From contig NZ_MWFK01000001.1 in the NCBI RefSeq assembly GCF_002078175.1, positions 1,054,001-1,118,000 on the forward strand: a stretch of 64,000 nt of DNA, read 5' to 3'. Origin of the DNA: Streptomyces sp. M41(2017) (GTDB lineage Bacteria; Actinomycetota; Actinomycetes; Streptomycetales; Streptomycetaceae). Below, in pieces: positions 9,575 through 18,627 of the stretch. A program made the translations under genes and the position numbers. The first letter of the stretch is position 1. Every line of letters begins with the position of its first letter. The notes under the pieces were generated by a model. It did no database searches. It was not told the DNA's origin and saw only the letters and a list, made by a program, of their open reading frames with translations.

Positions 9575-10372
9575 TCAGCGGTAGGAGGCCTTGGTGCGGA
9601 TCCGGGAGACGGCGAACAGCACGAGCACGGTCGCCGTCATGAGGACCACGGCGAGCGCGGAGCCGGTGAACAGGGCGCCGCGGTCGGTGGCCGCGTAGAT
9701 CTGGACGGGAAGCGGGGTCCAGTCCGGCGGGTAGAGCATCATCGTGGCGCTCAACTCGCCCATGGACAGGGCGAAGCAGAGGCCCGCGGCGGCGGTGAGC
9801 GAGGGCAGCAGCAGCGGCAGCCGCACCCGCCACAGCACGGAGGAGGGCCGGGCGCCGAGGGAGGCGGCGGCCTGTTCGTAGGCGGGGTCCAGACGCACGA
9901 CGGCGGCCGACACCGACTGGTGGGCGAACGCCGTGACAAGAACGGCGTGCGCGAGGACGACGATCCACCGGGTGCCGTTGAGCAGCACCGGAGGCTTGGA
10001 GAAGGCGACCAGGACCGCCAGTCCGACGACGACGGACGGCACGGCGACCGGCAGCATGAACAGCGCGTCCAGGAGGGTCTTCCCGCGCTTCTTCAGGGCG
10101 TGCCCGGCGAGCGCCGCCCAGGTGCCCACGACGAGCGCGAGCACGCTCGCCGTGAGGGCGGTGACCAGGCTGGTGGTGAGGGCCTGGAGGGATTCACCGC
10201 GGGTGGCGGCGCCGTAGTGCCCGGTGGTGAAGCCGGACGGGAACGCGCTCGACCAGTTCGTGGCGAAGGACGCGGCGAGGACGACGAGCAGGGGAAGGGC
10301 GAACAGGGGCAGGAAGAGGACGAAGAAGACGGCCCAGGTGGCCCACTTCCCCTTGCGGCTATGCACCAACAC
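9575..10372 (-). CDS. ABC transporter permease, 2-AEP type (second permease)
   Basis: A 265-residue inner-membrane permease with about six transmembrane helices. The EAA-type loop EQAAASLGARPSSVLWRV contacts the ATPase. It begins with GTG, 14 bases inside the end of the other permease gene, which indicates translational coupling. Together with the gene upstream it forms the heterodimeric channel for the PhnS-like binding protein. Confidence 0.88.
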   Translation of the reverse strand: MLVHSRKGKWATWAVFFVLFLPLFALPLLVVLAASFATNWSSAFPSGFTTGHYGAATRGESLQALTTSLVTALTASVLALVVGTWAALAGHALKKRGKTLLDALFMLPVAVPSVVVGLAVLVAFSKPPVLLNGTRWIVVLAHAVLVTAFAHQSVSAAVVRLDPAYEQAAASLGARPSSVLWRVRLPLLLPSLTAAAGLCFALSMGELSATMMLYPPDWTPLPVQIYAATDRGALFTGSALAVVLMTATVLVLFAVSRIRTKASYR

Positions 10373-11231
10373 GGCGGCTCACCACCCGGTAGAGGCCGTA
10401 AAGGCCGACGGAGATCAGGACGTTGACGACGGCGACGACGCACGCTCCCGGATAGTCGGACTCCAGGATCGCCTTGCTGTACACGAGCATCGGCAGGGTG
10501 GTGACGCCCTTGGCCCCGGTGAACAGGACGATGCCGAACTCGTTCAGGCACAGCACCAGGACCAGGCTGCCGCCGGCGGCGAGCGCGGGCAGCACCTCGG
10601 GCAGGATGATCCGCCGCACGATCCGTGCGGGCCGCGCGCCGAGCGAGGAGGCCACCTCCAGCCGGCCGGTGTCGATGCCGGAGAAGGCGGCGAGCAGCGG
10701 CCGCATCACGAACGGGGTGAAGTACGTGATCTCCGCGAGGAGCACTCCCCAGGGCGTGGTGAGGAACTGGAAGGGGCCTTCGGCGGCGCCGGTGGCGCCC
10801 GTCCAGAGTCCGTTGGCCATGCCGACGGTGCCGTAGACGAACAGCAGCGCGAGCGTGATCAGGAAGGACGGGAAGGACAGGAAGACATCGATGAACCGGG
10901 AGACCGCCCTGCCCCCGGGGAACGGTACGAACGCGATGACCAGGGCGAGGGTGAACCCGAGGACCAGGCAGCCGGCCGTCGATCCGAGGGCCAGCCACAC
11001 CGTGGTGCCGAGCGCCTCCCGGAACGCGGTCGAGGCGAACACGTCCCCGTAGGCCTGTGCCGAGGTTCCCCCGGTGTCGGGCCGGAACGACTGCTGGACG
11101 ACCAGCCCGAGCGGGTAGAGGAACACCAGCCCGAGCACGGCGACGGGGGGCAGGACCCAGATCCAGGCGGGGACTCCGGTCCTGGTCCTGGTGGCCGCCG
11201 TCGCCGGGGATGCGACCGCGGCGCTAGCCAT
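10359..11231 (-). CDS. ABC transporter permease, 2-AEP type (first permease)
   Basis: A 290-residue permease with about six to seven membrane helices and an EAA-loop-like segment (EVASSLGARPARIVRRI). It starts at MASAAVAS, eight bases inside the end of the ATPase gene, and its own end overlaps the next permease. These overlaps show one tight transport operon. Confidence 0.88.
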   Translation of the reverse strand: MASAAVASPATAATRTRTGVPAWIWVLPPVAVLGLVFLYPLGLVVQQSFRPDTGGTSAQAYGDVFASTAFREALGTTVWLALGSTAGCLVLGFTLALVIAFVPFPGGRAVSRFIDVFLSFPSFLITLALLFVYGTVGMANGLWTGATGAAEGPFQFLTTPWGVLLAEITYFTPFVMRPLLAAFSGIDTGRLEVASSLGARPARIVRRIILPEVLPALAAGGSLVLVLCLNEFGIVLFTGAKGVTTLPMLVYSKAILESDYPGACVVAVVNVLISVGLYGLYRVVSRRVGA

Positions 11232-12318
11232 CCCGGCTCCCCCCGCCGGCCGCTCCCACGGCCTCCTTGCCGCGGACGCCCGCCGAGAGCAGTACGGCGT
11301 CCTCCGCCGCGAAGTGCAGGTCCACGGAGTCCCCCGGCACCGGCGGGTTCCGCAGCTCACGGAGGTCGGCCGTCATCCGGTGGCCCGCCACGTCCACGTA
11401 CAGCCGGTGGGTGGAGCCCCGCCACTGCACCTCGGCGACGGTCCCGGTGACCTGGTTGGGGCCGGAGCCGAGCCCGACGAGGTGCGGGCGTACGCACAGC
11501 GTCGCGGTGGCTCCGGGAGCGACGTCCCCGGTCGGAACCTCCAGTTCGGTCCCGGCGAGGGACACCGTTCCGGAACCCACCGTCACCGGCAGCAGGTTCG
11601 CGTTGCCCACGAAGGACGCGGTGAACTCGGTGCGCGGCGCCCGGTACAGCTCCTGGGGTGTGCCGACGTCGCGCAGCCTGGCCCTGTCCATGACGGCGAT
11701 CCGGTCGGCCAGGGTCAGTGCCTCGACCTGGTCGTGGGTGACGTAGAGGATCGACACGTCGGGCAACTCGCGGTGCAGCCGGGCGAGTTCGGTGAGCATG
11801 CCGGAGCGCAGGCGGGCGTCGAGGGCGGACAGCGGTTCGTCGAGCAGGAGGACACCGGGCCGGATGGCGAGGGCCCGCGCGATGGCGACGCGCTGCTGCT
11901 GCCCGCCGGACAGTTCCCGCGGGTGGCGCCGCGCGTACGCCGCCATCCCGGTCATCTCCAGCGCCTCGGCCACCCGCCCGCGGATCTCGCCCTTGGGGGC
12001 CCTCTGCGCCTTGAGGCCGAAGGCGACATTGTCCTCGACCCGCATGTGCGGGAAGAGGGCGTACTGCTGGACGACCATGCCGATCCCGCGCCGGTGCGGC
12101 GGCAGGTCGGTCACGTCGCGGTCACCGATGAACACCCGGCCGGCGGCGGGCCGTACGAATCCGGCGACGGCCCGCAGCGCGGTGGTCTTGCCCGAGCCGG
12201 ACGGCCCGAGCAGGGCCATCACCTCGCCGGGCTCGACGGTCAGGTCGAGCGAGTCGAGGACCGTGGTGCCGTCGTAGGCGACGGACACCCGGTCGAAGCG
12301 GATCCCGCTGCTCATCAC
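11224..12318 (-). CDS. ABC transporter ATP-binding protein, 2-AEP type
   Basis: A 364-residue ATPase. It has Walker A GPSGSGKTT, Q-loop VVQQYALFPH, signature LSGGQQQR, Walker B VLLLDEPLSALD and an H-loop (YVTHDQ), then a C-terminal TOBE-like domain of about 120 residues as in importers for small solutes. It starts GTG-ATG: the GTG overlaps the HAD gene stop as GTGA, and the adjacent ATG as TGATG. It drives uptake through the two downstream permeases. Confidence 0.92.
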   Translation of the reverse strand: MMSSGIRFDRVSVAYDGTTVLDSLDLTVEPGEVMALLGPSGSGKTTALRAVAGFVRPAAGRVFIGDRDVTDLPPHRRGIGMVVQQYALFPHMRVEDNVAFGLKAQRAPKGEIRGRVAEALEMTGMAAYARRHPRELSGGQQQRVAIARALAIRPGVLLLDEPLSALDARLRSGMLTELARLHRELPDVSILYVTHDQVEALTLADRIAVMDRARLRDVGTPQELYRAPRTEFTASFVGNANLLPVTVGSGTVSLAGTELEVPTGDVAPGATATLCVRPHLVGLGSGPNQVTGTVAEVQWRGSTHRLYVDVAGHRMTADLRELRNPPVPGDSVDLHFAAEDAVLLSAGVRGKEAVGAAGGGSRDG

Positions 12319-13037
12319 CGGTCCCCGCCGGAGCCGGTGAACTCACGCAGCAGGGCGGGCAGTTCGGCCACCGATCCGAGGACGTGCCCGGCCCCGGCGG
12401 CGCGCAGCGCGTCCTCGTCGTGGGCGCCCGTGAGGACACCGGCGACGAGTCCGGCGCCGGCGCGGACTCCGCTGAGCATGTCGTAGGAGGTGTCGCCGAG
12501 GACGGCGGTCTGCTGGACCCCGTCGGCGGCCTTGGTCCGCAGGAAGGCTTCCAGGACCATGTCGGGGTAGGGCCGGCCACGGCCGCCGGCGTCCGCCGGG
12601 CAGAGCGTGAGCGGCACCAGGTCCTGCCAGCCGAGGGCGGCGAGGATGGCGTCCTGGGTGACACGGGCGAACCCGGTGCTCAGGACGACGGTCCGGCCGC
12701 CGGCCCGGAGTTCCTCGATCGTCTCGCGGGCCCCGTCGATCGGTGCGACGGCGCCGCCGTCGACGCGTTCCCCGTACGCCTTCTCGAAGGCGGCGTTGGC
12801 GCGTTGGGCGAGGGTCTCCTCGCCGAACAGGTGCCGGAAGACGGAGATCTTGGACTCGCCCATCGTGGCGCGGACGTAGTCGAGCTTCTCCGCGTGGTCC
12901 GCGGACCCGGGCTCCACGCCCAGTTCCCCGGCGGCCGCGGCGAAGGCCTGCTCCACGAGGCCGCCGTCGGCCACGGTGGTGCCGGCCATGTCGAGCACCA
13001 CTAGGCGTATCTCGTTGGGTTCGTTCGGCTCGGTCAT
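12315..13037 (-). CDS. Phosphonatase-like HAD hydrolase
   Basis: A 240-residue HAD hydrolase. Motif I, LDMAGTTVADGG, is the variant typical of phosphonoacetaldehyde hydrolase relatives (PhnX uses a D-x-AGT core). The cap is helical, motif II is LSTGFAR and motif IV is LGDTSYDMLSGV. Family knowledge: such proteins sit beside 2-AEP transporters and are proposed to cleave the C-P bond of phosphonoacetaldehyde or a relative. The start at MTEPNEP is preferred because a GGGA lies about 11 bases upstream; an ATG 12 bases earlier has no room for one. Confidence 0.85.
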   Translation of the reverse strand: MTEPNEPNEIRLVVLDMAGTTVADGGLVEQAFAAAAGELGVEPGSADHAEKLDYVRATMGESKISVFRHLFGEETLAQRANAAFEKAYGERVDGGAVAPIDGARETIEELRAGGRTVVLSTGFARVTQDAILAALGWQDLVPLTLCPADAGGRGRPYPDMVLEAFLRTKAADGVQQTAVLGDTSYDMLSGVRAGAGLVAGVLTGAHDEDALRAAGAGHVLGSVAELPALLREFTGSGGDR

Positions 13038-13042
13038 CTCGT

Positions 13043-14167
13043 TCACCATCCCAGCTGGTCGGCGGTGGTCTCTGCGATCGCGGGTGAGCAGGTCATGCCG
13101 CGCCCGCCGGGCCCGGTGACCAGCCACACGCCGTCCCGGACGCGCTGGCGGTGCACGACCCGGCCGGTGTCGGTGCACTGCGCGTACACCCCGGCCCAGC
13201 GGCGCCGGATCTTCGGCAGCGGGCGTCCGAGGAAGGACTCGACGACCTCGGTGAGGTGGTCGTAGGGGTCTTCGAGGGTGTCGAAGGCGAAGGGGTGCTC
13301 GTACTCGTGGGTGTCGCCGATGGTCAGCCCGCCGTCCGCGCGCTGCACCATGAGCAGCTGCATCCGGTGCTCGGCAGCGGTCGGCGCCTGCGGCTGTCCT
13401 TCGTTGAGCGCGTCGAGCGCCTCGCTCCGGTAAGCCGGGTAGTAGCGGAAGCTGTCCGCGTCGGCGACGGAGGTGGTGAGCGGCTCGCCCAGCGGGTCGG
13501 TCTGCATCATCTGGAGGCGCACGCGCCGTACGGGCAGCTCGGGGCCGGCCAGTTCGCGGACGAGACCGCCGAGCCAGGCGCCGGTGCACAGCACCACGAC
13601 GTCACCGGTGTGGACGTCGCCGTGGTCGTCACGGACCGCGTTCTCGCCGATCACCTCGCGGACCTCGCGGCCCGGCAGGAAGGTGTAGTCCGGGGACCTC
13701 AGCAGCTCGGCGCGGAGCGCGACCTGGGCGGTGCGCGGCTCGACGGCCGCGTCGCGCTCGCAGGACAGGGCGGCCTCGAAGGTCCCGCGCAGCGCGGGGT
13801 TCACGGCGCGCGCCTCACCGGCGGTGAGCAGCTTGTAGCCGCGGGCCGCCGCGTCGTCGCGGGCCAGGGCGGCCTCGGCGACGGCGATCTCGCGCTCGTT
13901 GCGCAGCGGGGTCAGGGATCCGCAGCCCCGGAACCCGAGACCCGGGACCCGCGCGCCGATCTCCTCCCACAGCTCCCGCGCCCGCAGGGCGGTGTCGAGC
14001 TCCTCTCCTCCTGCTCGGCCACTCACCCAGATCTGGCCGAAGTTGCGCAGCGAGGCCCCACGGGCCTCCGCCTCACGCTCGATCTGTACGACCTGGTGGC
14101 CGCGTTCCAGTGCATGCCAGGCGTGCAGGGTGCCCACCACGCCGGCTCCGACGACTATCACTCTCAC
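13043..14167 (-). CDS. FAD-dependent oxidoreductase of the phosphonate-associated (TIGR03364-like) family
   Basis: A 374-residue DAO-type flavoenzyme. The N-terminal Rossmann motif is VIVVGAGVVGTLHAWHALERG, and the C-terminal FAD site contains TGPGGRGMTCSPAIAE. Its place between a phosphonatase-like HAD and a GntR regulator matches the family repeatedly found in 2-AEP clusters. It probably oxidises an aminophosphonate (2-AEP or an N-methyl form) to phosphonoacetaldehyde for the HAD enzyme, which is an inference from context and family. The GTG start (VRVIVVG) has AGGAG ten bases upstream. Confidence 0.86.
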   Translation of the reverse strand: MRVIVVGAGVVGTLHAWHALERGHQVVQIEREAEARGASLRNFGQIWVSGRAGGEELDTALRARELWEEIGARVPGLGFRGCGSLTPLRNEREIAVAEAALARDDAAARGYKLLTAGEARAVNPALRGTFEAALSCERDAAVEPRTAQVALRAELLRSPDYTFLPGREVREVIGENAVRDDHGDVHTGDVVVLCTGAWLGGLVRELAGPELPVRRVRLQMMQTDPLGEPLTTSVADADSFRYYPAYRSEALDALNEGQPQAPTAAEHRMQLLMVQRADGGLTIGDTHEYEHPFAFDTLEDPYDHLTEVVESFLGRPLPKIRRRWAGVYAQCTDTGRVVHRQRVRDGVWLVTGPGGRGMTCSPAIAETTADQLGW

Positions 14168-14275
14168 AACGGCCACGCTCCTCGGTACGGGGGAATCGGA
14201 AGGGTCCGGACAGCAACCAGATGGTGAACTGCCTATCACATTTGGGCTAGACCCGTTATCTTCTCGTTACGAAAA

Positions 14276-14297
14276 GAGGCGGGCCGCAGCCCGCCTC
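14276..14297 (-). terminator. Hairpin after the GntR regulator gene
   Basis: A perfect 9-bp stem (14276-14284 with 14289-14297) and a 4-base loop lie just past the GntR stop, followed on the minus strand by TTTTCG. It probably ends or attenuates the regulator transcript before the transport operon, whose own promoter would lie in 14170-14275. Confidence 0.7.
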
Positions 14298-14310
14298 GAT
14301 CTGGCCGGAA

Positions 14311-15075
14311 TCAGTCGCCGAGATGCGCGGTGAACGAGAACCGGTCGCCCCGGTACAGCGTCCGGACCCGCTCCAGCGGCCGTCCGTCGGTGTCCCGGGA
14401 GATCCGGTGGATCAGCAGCATCGGCAGGGCGGGCGGCGTGCCGATCAGCAGCGCCTCGCGCGGGGTGGCCAGCACGGTCTCGATCCGCTCGTCGGCGTCG
14501 CCGAACACGATGCCCAGCCGGTCGTGGAGGTAGGCGTAGAAGGAGGAGTCGGGATCGAAGTCGGTGTCGAGTCCGGGGACCCGGGCGACCGCCACGTACG
14601 TGCTCTCCAGGCCGACCCGCTCGTCGTCGGCGAGCAGCAACCGCTCCATGTGCCACACCGGTTCACCGCGCTCAAGACCCGCCTCCGCGGCGAGTGTCTC
14701 CGGACACGGGAACCGGTCCAGGGAGATCAGCGAACGACCGGGGACCCGCCCCTGTCTGCGCACGCCCTCGGTGTAACTCGCCAGCGACAGCGGCTGCTCC
14801 AGCTTGGGGCCGGCGACGACCGTGCCGCGCCCCTGCCGCCGCAGCCGCCCTTCGAGCAACAGCTCGCGCAACGCCTGCCGCACCGTCTCCCGCGCGACCT
14901 CGTACTTCTCCGAGAGGTCCCGCTCGGTGGGGAGGAGCCCTCCTTCGCCCAGCTCGTCGACGAGCCGGGCGATGTGCGCCTTCACCGCGTAGTACTTCGG
15001 AATGCGGCCGTGCTCCGGGATGCCGGAGCGCACGGGGGCGCCGGGAGCCTGGTCGTTCGGGTAGTCCACGGACAC
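14311..15075 (-). CDS. GntR/HutC-family transcriptional regulator (HTH + UTRA)
   Basis: A 254-residue repressor-type protein. It has a winged helix (about residues 25-95, with LPTERDLSEKYEVARETVRQ) and a UTRA effector domain ending RTLYRGDRFSFTAHL. It lies directly upstream of the phosphonate genes on the same strand and most likely controls them in response to an aminophosphonate or breakdown product. The start is GTG. I could not assign an operator. Confidence 0.88.
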   Translation of the reverse strand: MSVDYPNDQAPGAPVRSGIPEHGRIPKYYAVKAHIARLVDELGEGGLLPTERDLSEKYEVARETVRQALRELLLEGRLRRQGRGTVVAGPKLEQPLSLASYTEGVRRQGRVPGRSLISLDRFPCPETLAAEAGLERGEPVWHMERLLLADDERVGLESTYVAVARVPGLDTDFDPDSSFYAYLHDRLGIVFGDADERIETVLATPREALLIGTPPALPMLLIHRISRDTDGRPLERVRTLYRGDRFSFTAHLGD

Positions 15076-15114
15076 GATCGTCGCAGACGGCGCGGGCCGT
15101 GCGGCGGCCAGGTC

Positions 15115-16017
15115 TCAGCGGCGGCGGCCGCGCAACCGCCGTGCCACGAGGAGCAGTCCGGCTCCGAGGACCGTCAGGGCGACCGCGAGCGCGGCCAGTA
15201 CCGGACGGTTCGGGGCGCCGCCGGGTCCGGTCCTGGCCAGCTCGTCCACGTCCGGCGCCGCCAGACCCGTACCGGCCGAGGCGGAAGCGCCGGCGCTCGC
15301 ACGCGGGCTCGCGGTGCCGGTTCCGGGGCTCCGGGTTCCCCCGGTCTCGGTCCCCGCGCCGGGGCTCGCGCTGCCGGTGCCCGCGTCGGCCGTGGCGGTG
15401 CCGGGGTCCGTGGTGCCGCCCTCGTCGGTCTCCCGCTCCCGCCCGGTGTCCTCGCCGTCGTCCCCGACATGGAACCGGTACTCGTTCGACTCCCCCACCC
15501 AGTCGCCGTCGCCGCCGTGCCGCTGCACGACCGAGGCGCTCGCCACGACGTCGTTCGGCGCGGTCGCGGCGGAGGAGAAGGAGAGCCGCACCTTCACGGT
15601 CAGGGTGCGGCCGGGCGCCACGGTGAACCCGGGGAATCCGTCGTCGAAGGGCGCCACGTTCTCTGCCTCGTCGCTCCGCTCGAACGTCACCGGGTGCGCC
15701 CGCTCGCCCTCGTAGAACTCCATCCGCAGCTGCTCCGGCCGCAGCGTCCGGCCGCTGTCCACGAGGACGACGACGGGGTGGATCGCGCCGCAGGTGTGCG
15801 CGGTGGTGTTCGTGAGGTCGAGGTACCAGGTCCCGGAGTCGCCGCCCGGCCGGTAGTCGTCCGGCCCGCCGTGGATCCGGCTCGTGACGGGGAAGTCATG
15901 GGTGCCTGACGCCACGCACGCGGGACGCGGTTCGAGCGCGTGGGCGGGCACCGGTGCGAGTGCCGCGCTCAGGGCGAGGGCGGCCGGGACGAGCGGATGG
16001 GACGTACGCAGTCGCAT
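15115..16017 (-). CDS. Cell-wall-anchored secreted protein with LAXTG sorting signal
   Basis: A 300-residue exported protein with a signal peptide ending APAHA, a beta-rich domain (about residues 30-170) and a Thr/Gly/Ser/Pro-rich linker. The C-terminal sorting signal is ELARTGPGG, then a hydrophobic helix and RRLRGRRR. LARTG fits the LAXTG consensus of class E sortases, one of which lies at 21680-22519. Function of the exposed domain is unknown. Confidence 0.85.
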   Translation of the reverse strand: MRLRTSHPLVPAALALSAALAPVPAHALEPRPACVASGTHDFPVTSRIHGGPDDYRPGGDSGTWYLDLTNTTAHTCGAIHPVVVLVDSGRTLRPEQLRMEFYEGERAHPVTFERSDEAENVAPFDDGFPGFTVAPGRTLTVKVRLSFSSAATAPNDVVASASVVQRHGGDGDWVGESNEYRFHVGDDGEDTGRERETDEGGTTDPGTATADAGTGSASPGAGTETGGTRSPGTGTASPRASAGASASAGTGLAAPDVDELARTGPGGAPNRPVLAALAVALTVLGAGLLLVARRLRGRRR

Positions 16018-16257
16018 GGGGAGCCTCGGGCCGATCGGTGGGGGACGGGGATCGGGAGCTTCGAAAGCGTCAGGCGGTACGGGGCAATGGCGCCGTGACC
16101 TTGACACGCCTCGACGACGCCGCCCGGCACGCCACGCACACCGGACCCCCGTTCGGCGGCGGAAATCCCCCGCCCGCCCCGGATCACCCGCCCGGACGGG
16201 CCCTGATCCCGAGCCACGAGAACCGGCCCTCCGCCACCGGACCCCCCGCCGCTCCGA

Positions 16258-17493
16258 TCAGCCGTCCCCCCGTCCGAAGAGCGGTGCCAGCAGGAGCTGG
16301 GCCGCGCCCTCGGCCACACCGCGCGCACCACCGGGAGCCACGCCGACCGGAATCGCCGTGCCGCCGCCTTCGCGCCGGGCCCGTTCCCCGAGGACGGCGC
16401 CGACTCCCCGTACGAAGACCTCCTGGTGGGCGGCGACCGTCCGTCCGCCCAGCAGCACGAGGTCGATGTCCAGCAGGCCCACGAGGTTCGCGGCCCCGGC
16501 GCCGAGCACCCGGGCCGCCTCGTCGAGGGTGCCGCGTCCGACCGCGTCGAGGCAGAGCACCTCGATGCAGCCGCGGTTCCCGCACTCGCACAGCGGCCCG
16601 TCCAGCTGGATGACCTGGTGTCCGAACTCGCCGGCCCCGGTGCGGGCCCCGCGGTGCACGGTCCCGCCGATCACGAGTCCGGCGCCCAGGCCCGTACCGA
16701 GATGCAGGTAGGCGAAGGACCCGCCGCCCACCGACCCGGAACCGGCCCCCACCGCGACACCGAGGGCGGCCGCGTTGGTGTCCTTGTCGACGACCACCGG
16801 GAGCCCCAGCCGCCCGGCCAGCGCGTCCCGCAGCGCGAAGCCGTCCCACTCGGGGAAGCCCGTGACCCGGTGCAGGACACCGAGGGTGTGGTCGAGGGGG
16901 CCGGGCAGCGCGACTCCCACGCCCAGCGGGGACACCCCGCCGAGCAGGGCCTCCACCTCACCGGCGGCGCCCTCGACCACCGCGTCCGCCCCGGCCCCGA
17001 GGTCCAGGGGGGCACGCCGCTCGGCGACCACCGCGCCGGTGAGATCGCAGAGCACCGCGGTCAGTTCGTCCCGGTCGAGGTGCAGGCCGACGGCGTGGCC
17101 GGCCTCGGGCACGAGCCGCAGCACCGTACGGGGCTTGCCGCCGGTGGACGCGCGGCGGCCCGCCTCCGCGGCGAGACCCTCGGCCCGCAGCCGCGCGGTG
17201 ATCTTGCTGACGGCCTGCGGGGTCAGTCCCGTGCGCTCGGCGAGTTCGAGCCGGCTGATCCCGGCGGCCCCGGCCGTGCGCAGCAGGTCGAGGACCAGAG
17301 CGGCGTTGTGGCTGCGCAGAGCGGGGAGATTCACCCCGGGAGTCCCGGGCCCACCGACGACCGCCGCGGCCCCCGCGCCCCCGGCCGGCCCCGCGTCCTC
17401 GGTCTCCCCGGCACCCCTGTCCCGTCCGGAGCCTCCGGGCACCCCGGTCACGCCACCGCCCCCACCCACATCGGTCCTGTTCACGGGACCCAT
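16258..17493 (-). CDS. ROK-family transcriptional regulator/sugar kinase-like protein
   Basis: A 411-residue ROK protein. After a Gly-rich N-terminus comes a winged helix (LAERTGLTPQAVSKITARL), then the ROK sugar-binding fold with LHLGTGLGAGLVIGG and the zinc motif CECGNRGC. ROK regulators sense sugars and usually repress neighbouring catabolic genes. It is divergent from a Gfo/Idh oxidoreductase with only about 57 bases between starts, and a near-perfect palindrome in that gap is the likely operator. Confidence 0.9.
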   Translation of the reverse strand: MGPVNRTDVGGGGGVTGVPGGSGRDRGAGETEDAGPAGGAGAAAVVGGPGTPGVNLPALRSHNAALVLDLLRTAGAAGISRLELAERTGLTPQAVSKITARLRAEGLAAEAGRRASTGGKPRTVLRLVPEAGHAVGLHLDRDELTAVLCDLTGAVVAERRAPLDLGAGADAVVEGAAGEVEALLGGVSPLGVGVALPGPLDHTLGVLHRVTGFPEWDGFALRDALAGRLGLPVVVDKDTNAAALGVAVGAGSGSVGGGSFAYLHLGTGLGAGLVIGGTVHRGARTGAGEFGHQVIQLDGPLCECGNRGCIEVLCLDAVGRGTLDEAARVLGAGAANLVGLLDIDLVLLGGRTVAAHQEVFVRGVGAVLGERARREGGGTAIPVGVAPGGARGVAEGAAQLLLAPLFGRGDG

Positions 17494-17508
17494 TGTCCCC
17501 CGCGCTTG

Positions 17509-17535
17509 CACTTTGGCAACAGCGTTGCGAAAGTG
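17509..17535. promoter_or_regulatory. Palindromic operator between ROK regulator and oxidoreductase genes
   Basis: Two 12-base arms (CACTTTGGCAAC and GTTGCGAAAGTG) separated by 3 bases match with one mismatch. The site covers the short divergent promoter region, where the ROK protein would repress itself and the oxidoreductase operon. The assignment is by position and symmetry. Confidence 0.7.
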
Positions 17536-17550
17536 GGAGGCATGACAGGC

Positions 17551-18627
17551 ATGACTGGTACGCCCCTCCGTGTGGGTCTCGTCGGCTACGGCCTCGCGGG
17601 CTCCGTCTTCCACGCCCCGCTGATCGCCTCGACCGAGGGCCTGACCCTCGACACGGTCGTCACCTCCCATCCGGAACGGCAGGAACAGGCCCGCGCCGAG
17701 TTCGGCGACGGACTCCGTTTCGCCGCCACACCCGACGACCTGTTGGCCCGCGCCGGCGAACTCGACCTCGTCGTCATCGCGTCCCCGAACAAGACGCACG
17801 TCCCGATCGCGACGGCGGCCCTCAAGGCGGGCCTCCCGGTCGTCGTGGACAAGCCCATCGCCGGTACGGCGGCCGAGGCACGCGAACTGGCCACCCTCGC
17901 CGACGAGCGCGGCCTGCTGCTCTCCGTCTTCCAGAACCGCCGCTGGGACAACGACTTCCTGACCCTCCAGGGACTCGTCGCCGAAGGCGAACTGGGCGAC
18001 GTCTGGCGCTTCGAGTCCCGTTTCGAGCGGTGGCGTCCGCAGCCCAAGGGCGGCTGGCGCGAGTCCGGCGACCCGGCAGAGATCGGAGGTCTCCTCTACG
18101 ACCTCGGCAGCCACGTCGTCGACCAGGCACTCGTCCTCTTCGGCCCCGCGGCCTCGGTGTACGCCGAGACGGACATCCGCCGGCCGGGCGCGGCGACCGA
18201 CGACGACACGTTCATCGCGATCACGCACACGAGCGGGGTCCGCTCCCACCTCTACGTCTCCGCGACGACCGCGCAGCTCGGTCCGCGCTTCCGCGTCCTC
18301 GGCTCGCAGGCGGGCTACGTCAAGTACGGGCTGGACCCCCAGGAGGCCGACCTGCGCGAGGGCAGGCGTCCCGGCGGGGTGTCCCCGTGGGGCGTGGAGC
18401 CGCAGTCGCTGTGGGGCCGCGTCGGCTCCGGCGAGTCGCCGCTGACCGGTGGCGGCCGCCCGCAGCCCACGGTCCCGGGTGCCTACCCGGCGTACTACGC
18501 GGCCGTCGCCGCCGCCCTGCGTGACGGCGCACCGAACCCGGTGACCGCGCACGAGGCCGCCGCCGCGCTCGACGTCCTGGAGGCGGCCCGCCGCTCCGCG
18601 CACGAGGGAGTGGTGGTGTCCCTGTGA
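17551..18627 (+). CDS. Gfo/Idh/MocA-family NAD(P)-dependent oxidoreductase
   Basis: A 358-residue dehydrogenase. The N-terminal Rossmann fold has VGLVGYGLAGSVFHAPLI, followed by VIASPNKTHVPIA and the KP motif (VVDKPI). The C-terminal substrate domain includes YDLGSHVVDQAL. It probably oxidises a sugar or inositol derivative. ATG at 17551 is preferred because GGGAGG ends ten bases before it; the ATG at 17542 is too close. The next gene overlaps it (GTGA). Confidence 0.9.
   Translation: MTGTPLRVGLVGYGLAGSVFHAPLIASTEGLTLDTVVTSHPERQEQARAEFGDGLRFAATPDDLLARAGELDLVVIASPNKTHVPIATAALKAGLPVVVDKPIAGTAAEARELATLADERGLLLSVFQNRRWDNDFLTLQGLVAEGELGDVWRFESRFERWRPQPKGGWRESGDPAEIGGLLYDLGSHVVDQALVLFGPAASVYAETDIRRPGAATDDDTFIAITHTSGVRSHLYVSATTAQLGPRFRVLGSQAGYVKYGLDPQEADLREGRRPGGVSPWGVEPQSLWGRVGSGESPLTGGGRPQPTVPGAYPAYYAAVAAALRDGAPNPVTAHEAAAALDVLEAARRSAHEGVVVSL

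Noticed and set aside
8417..12318. Iron(III) ABC transporter assignment
   Set aside because: The binding protein fold is shared with iron transporters, but the phosphonatase-like HAD, the phosphonate-linked flavoenzyme and the UTRA regulator favour an aminophosphonate.
14170..14275. Specific operator for the GntR regulator
   Set aside because: The region must hold the operon promoter, but I could not find a dyad clear enough to call a UTRA-type site.
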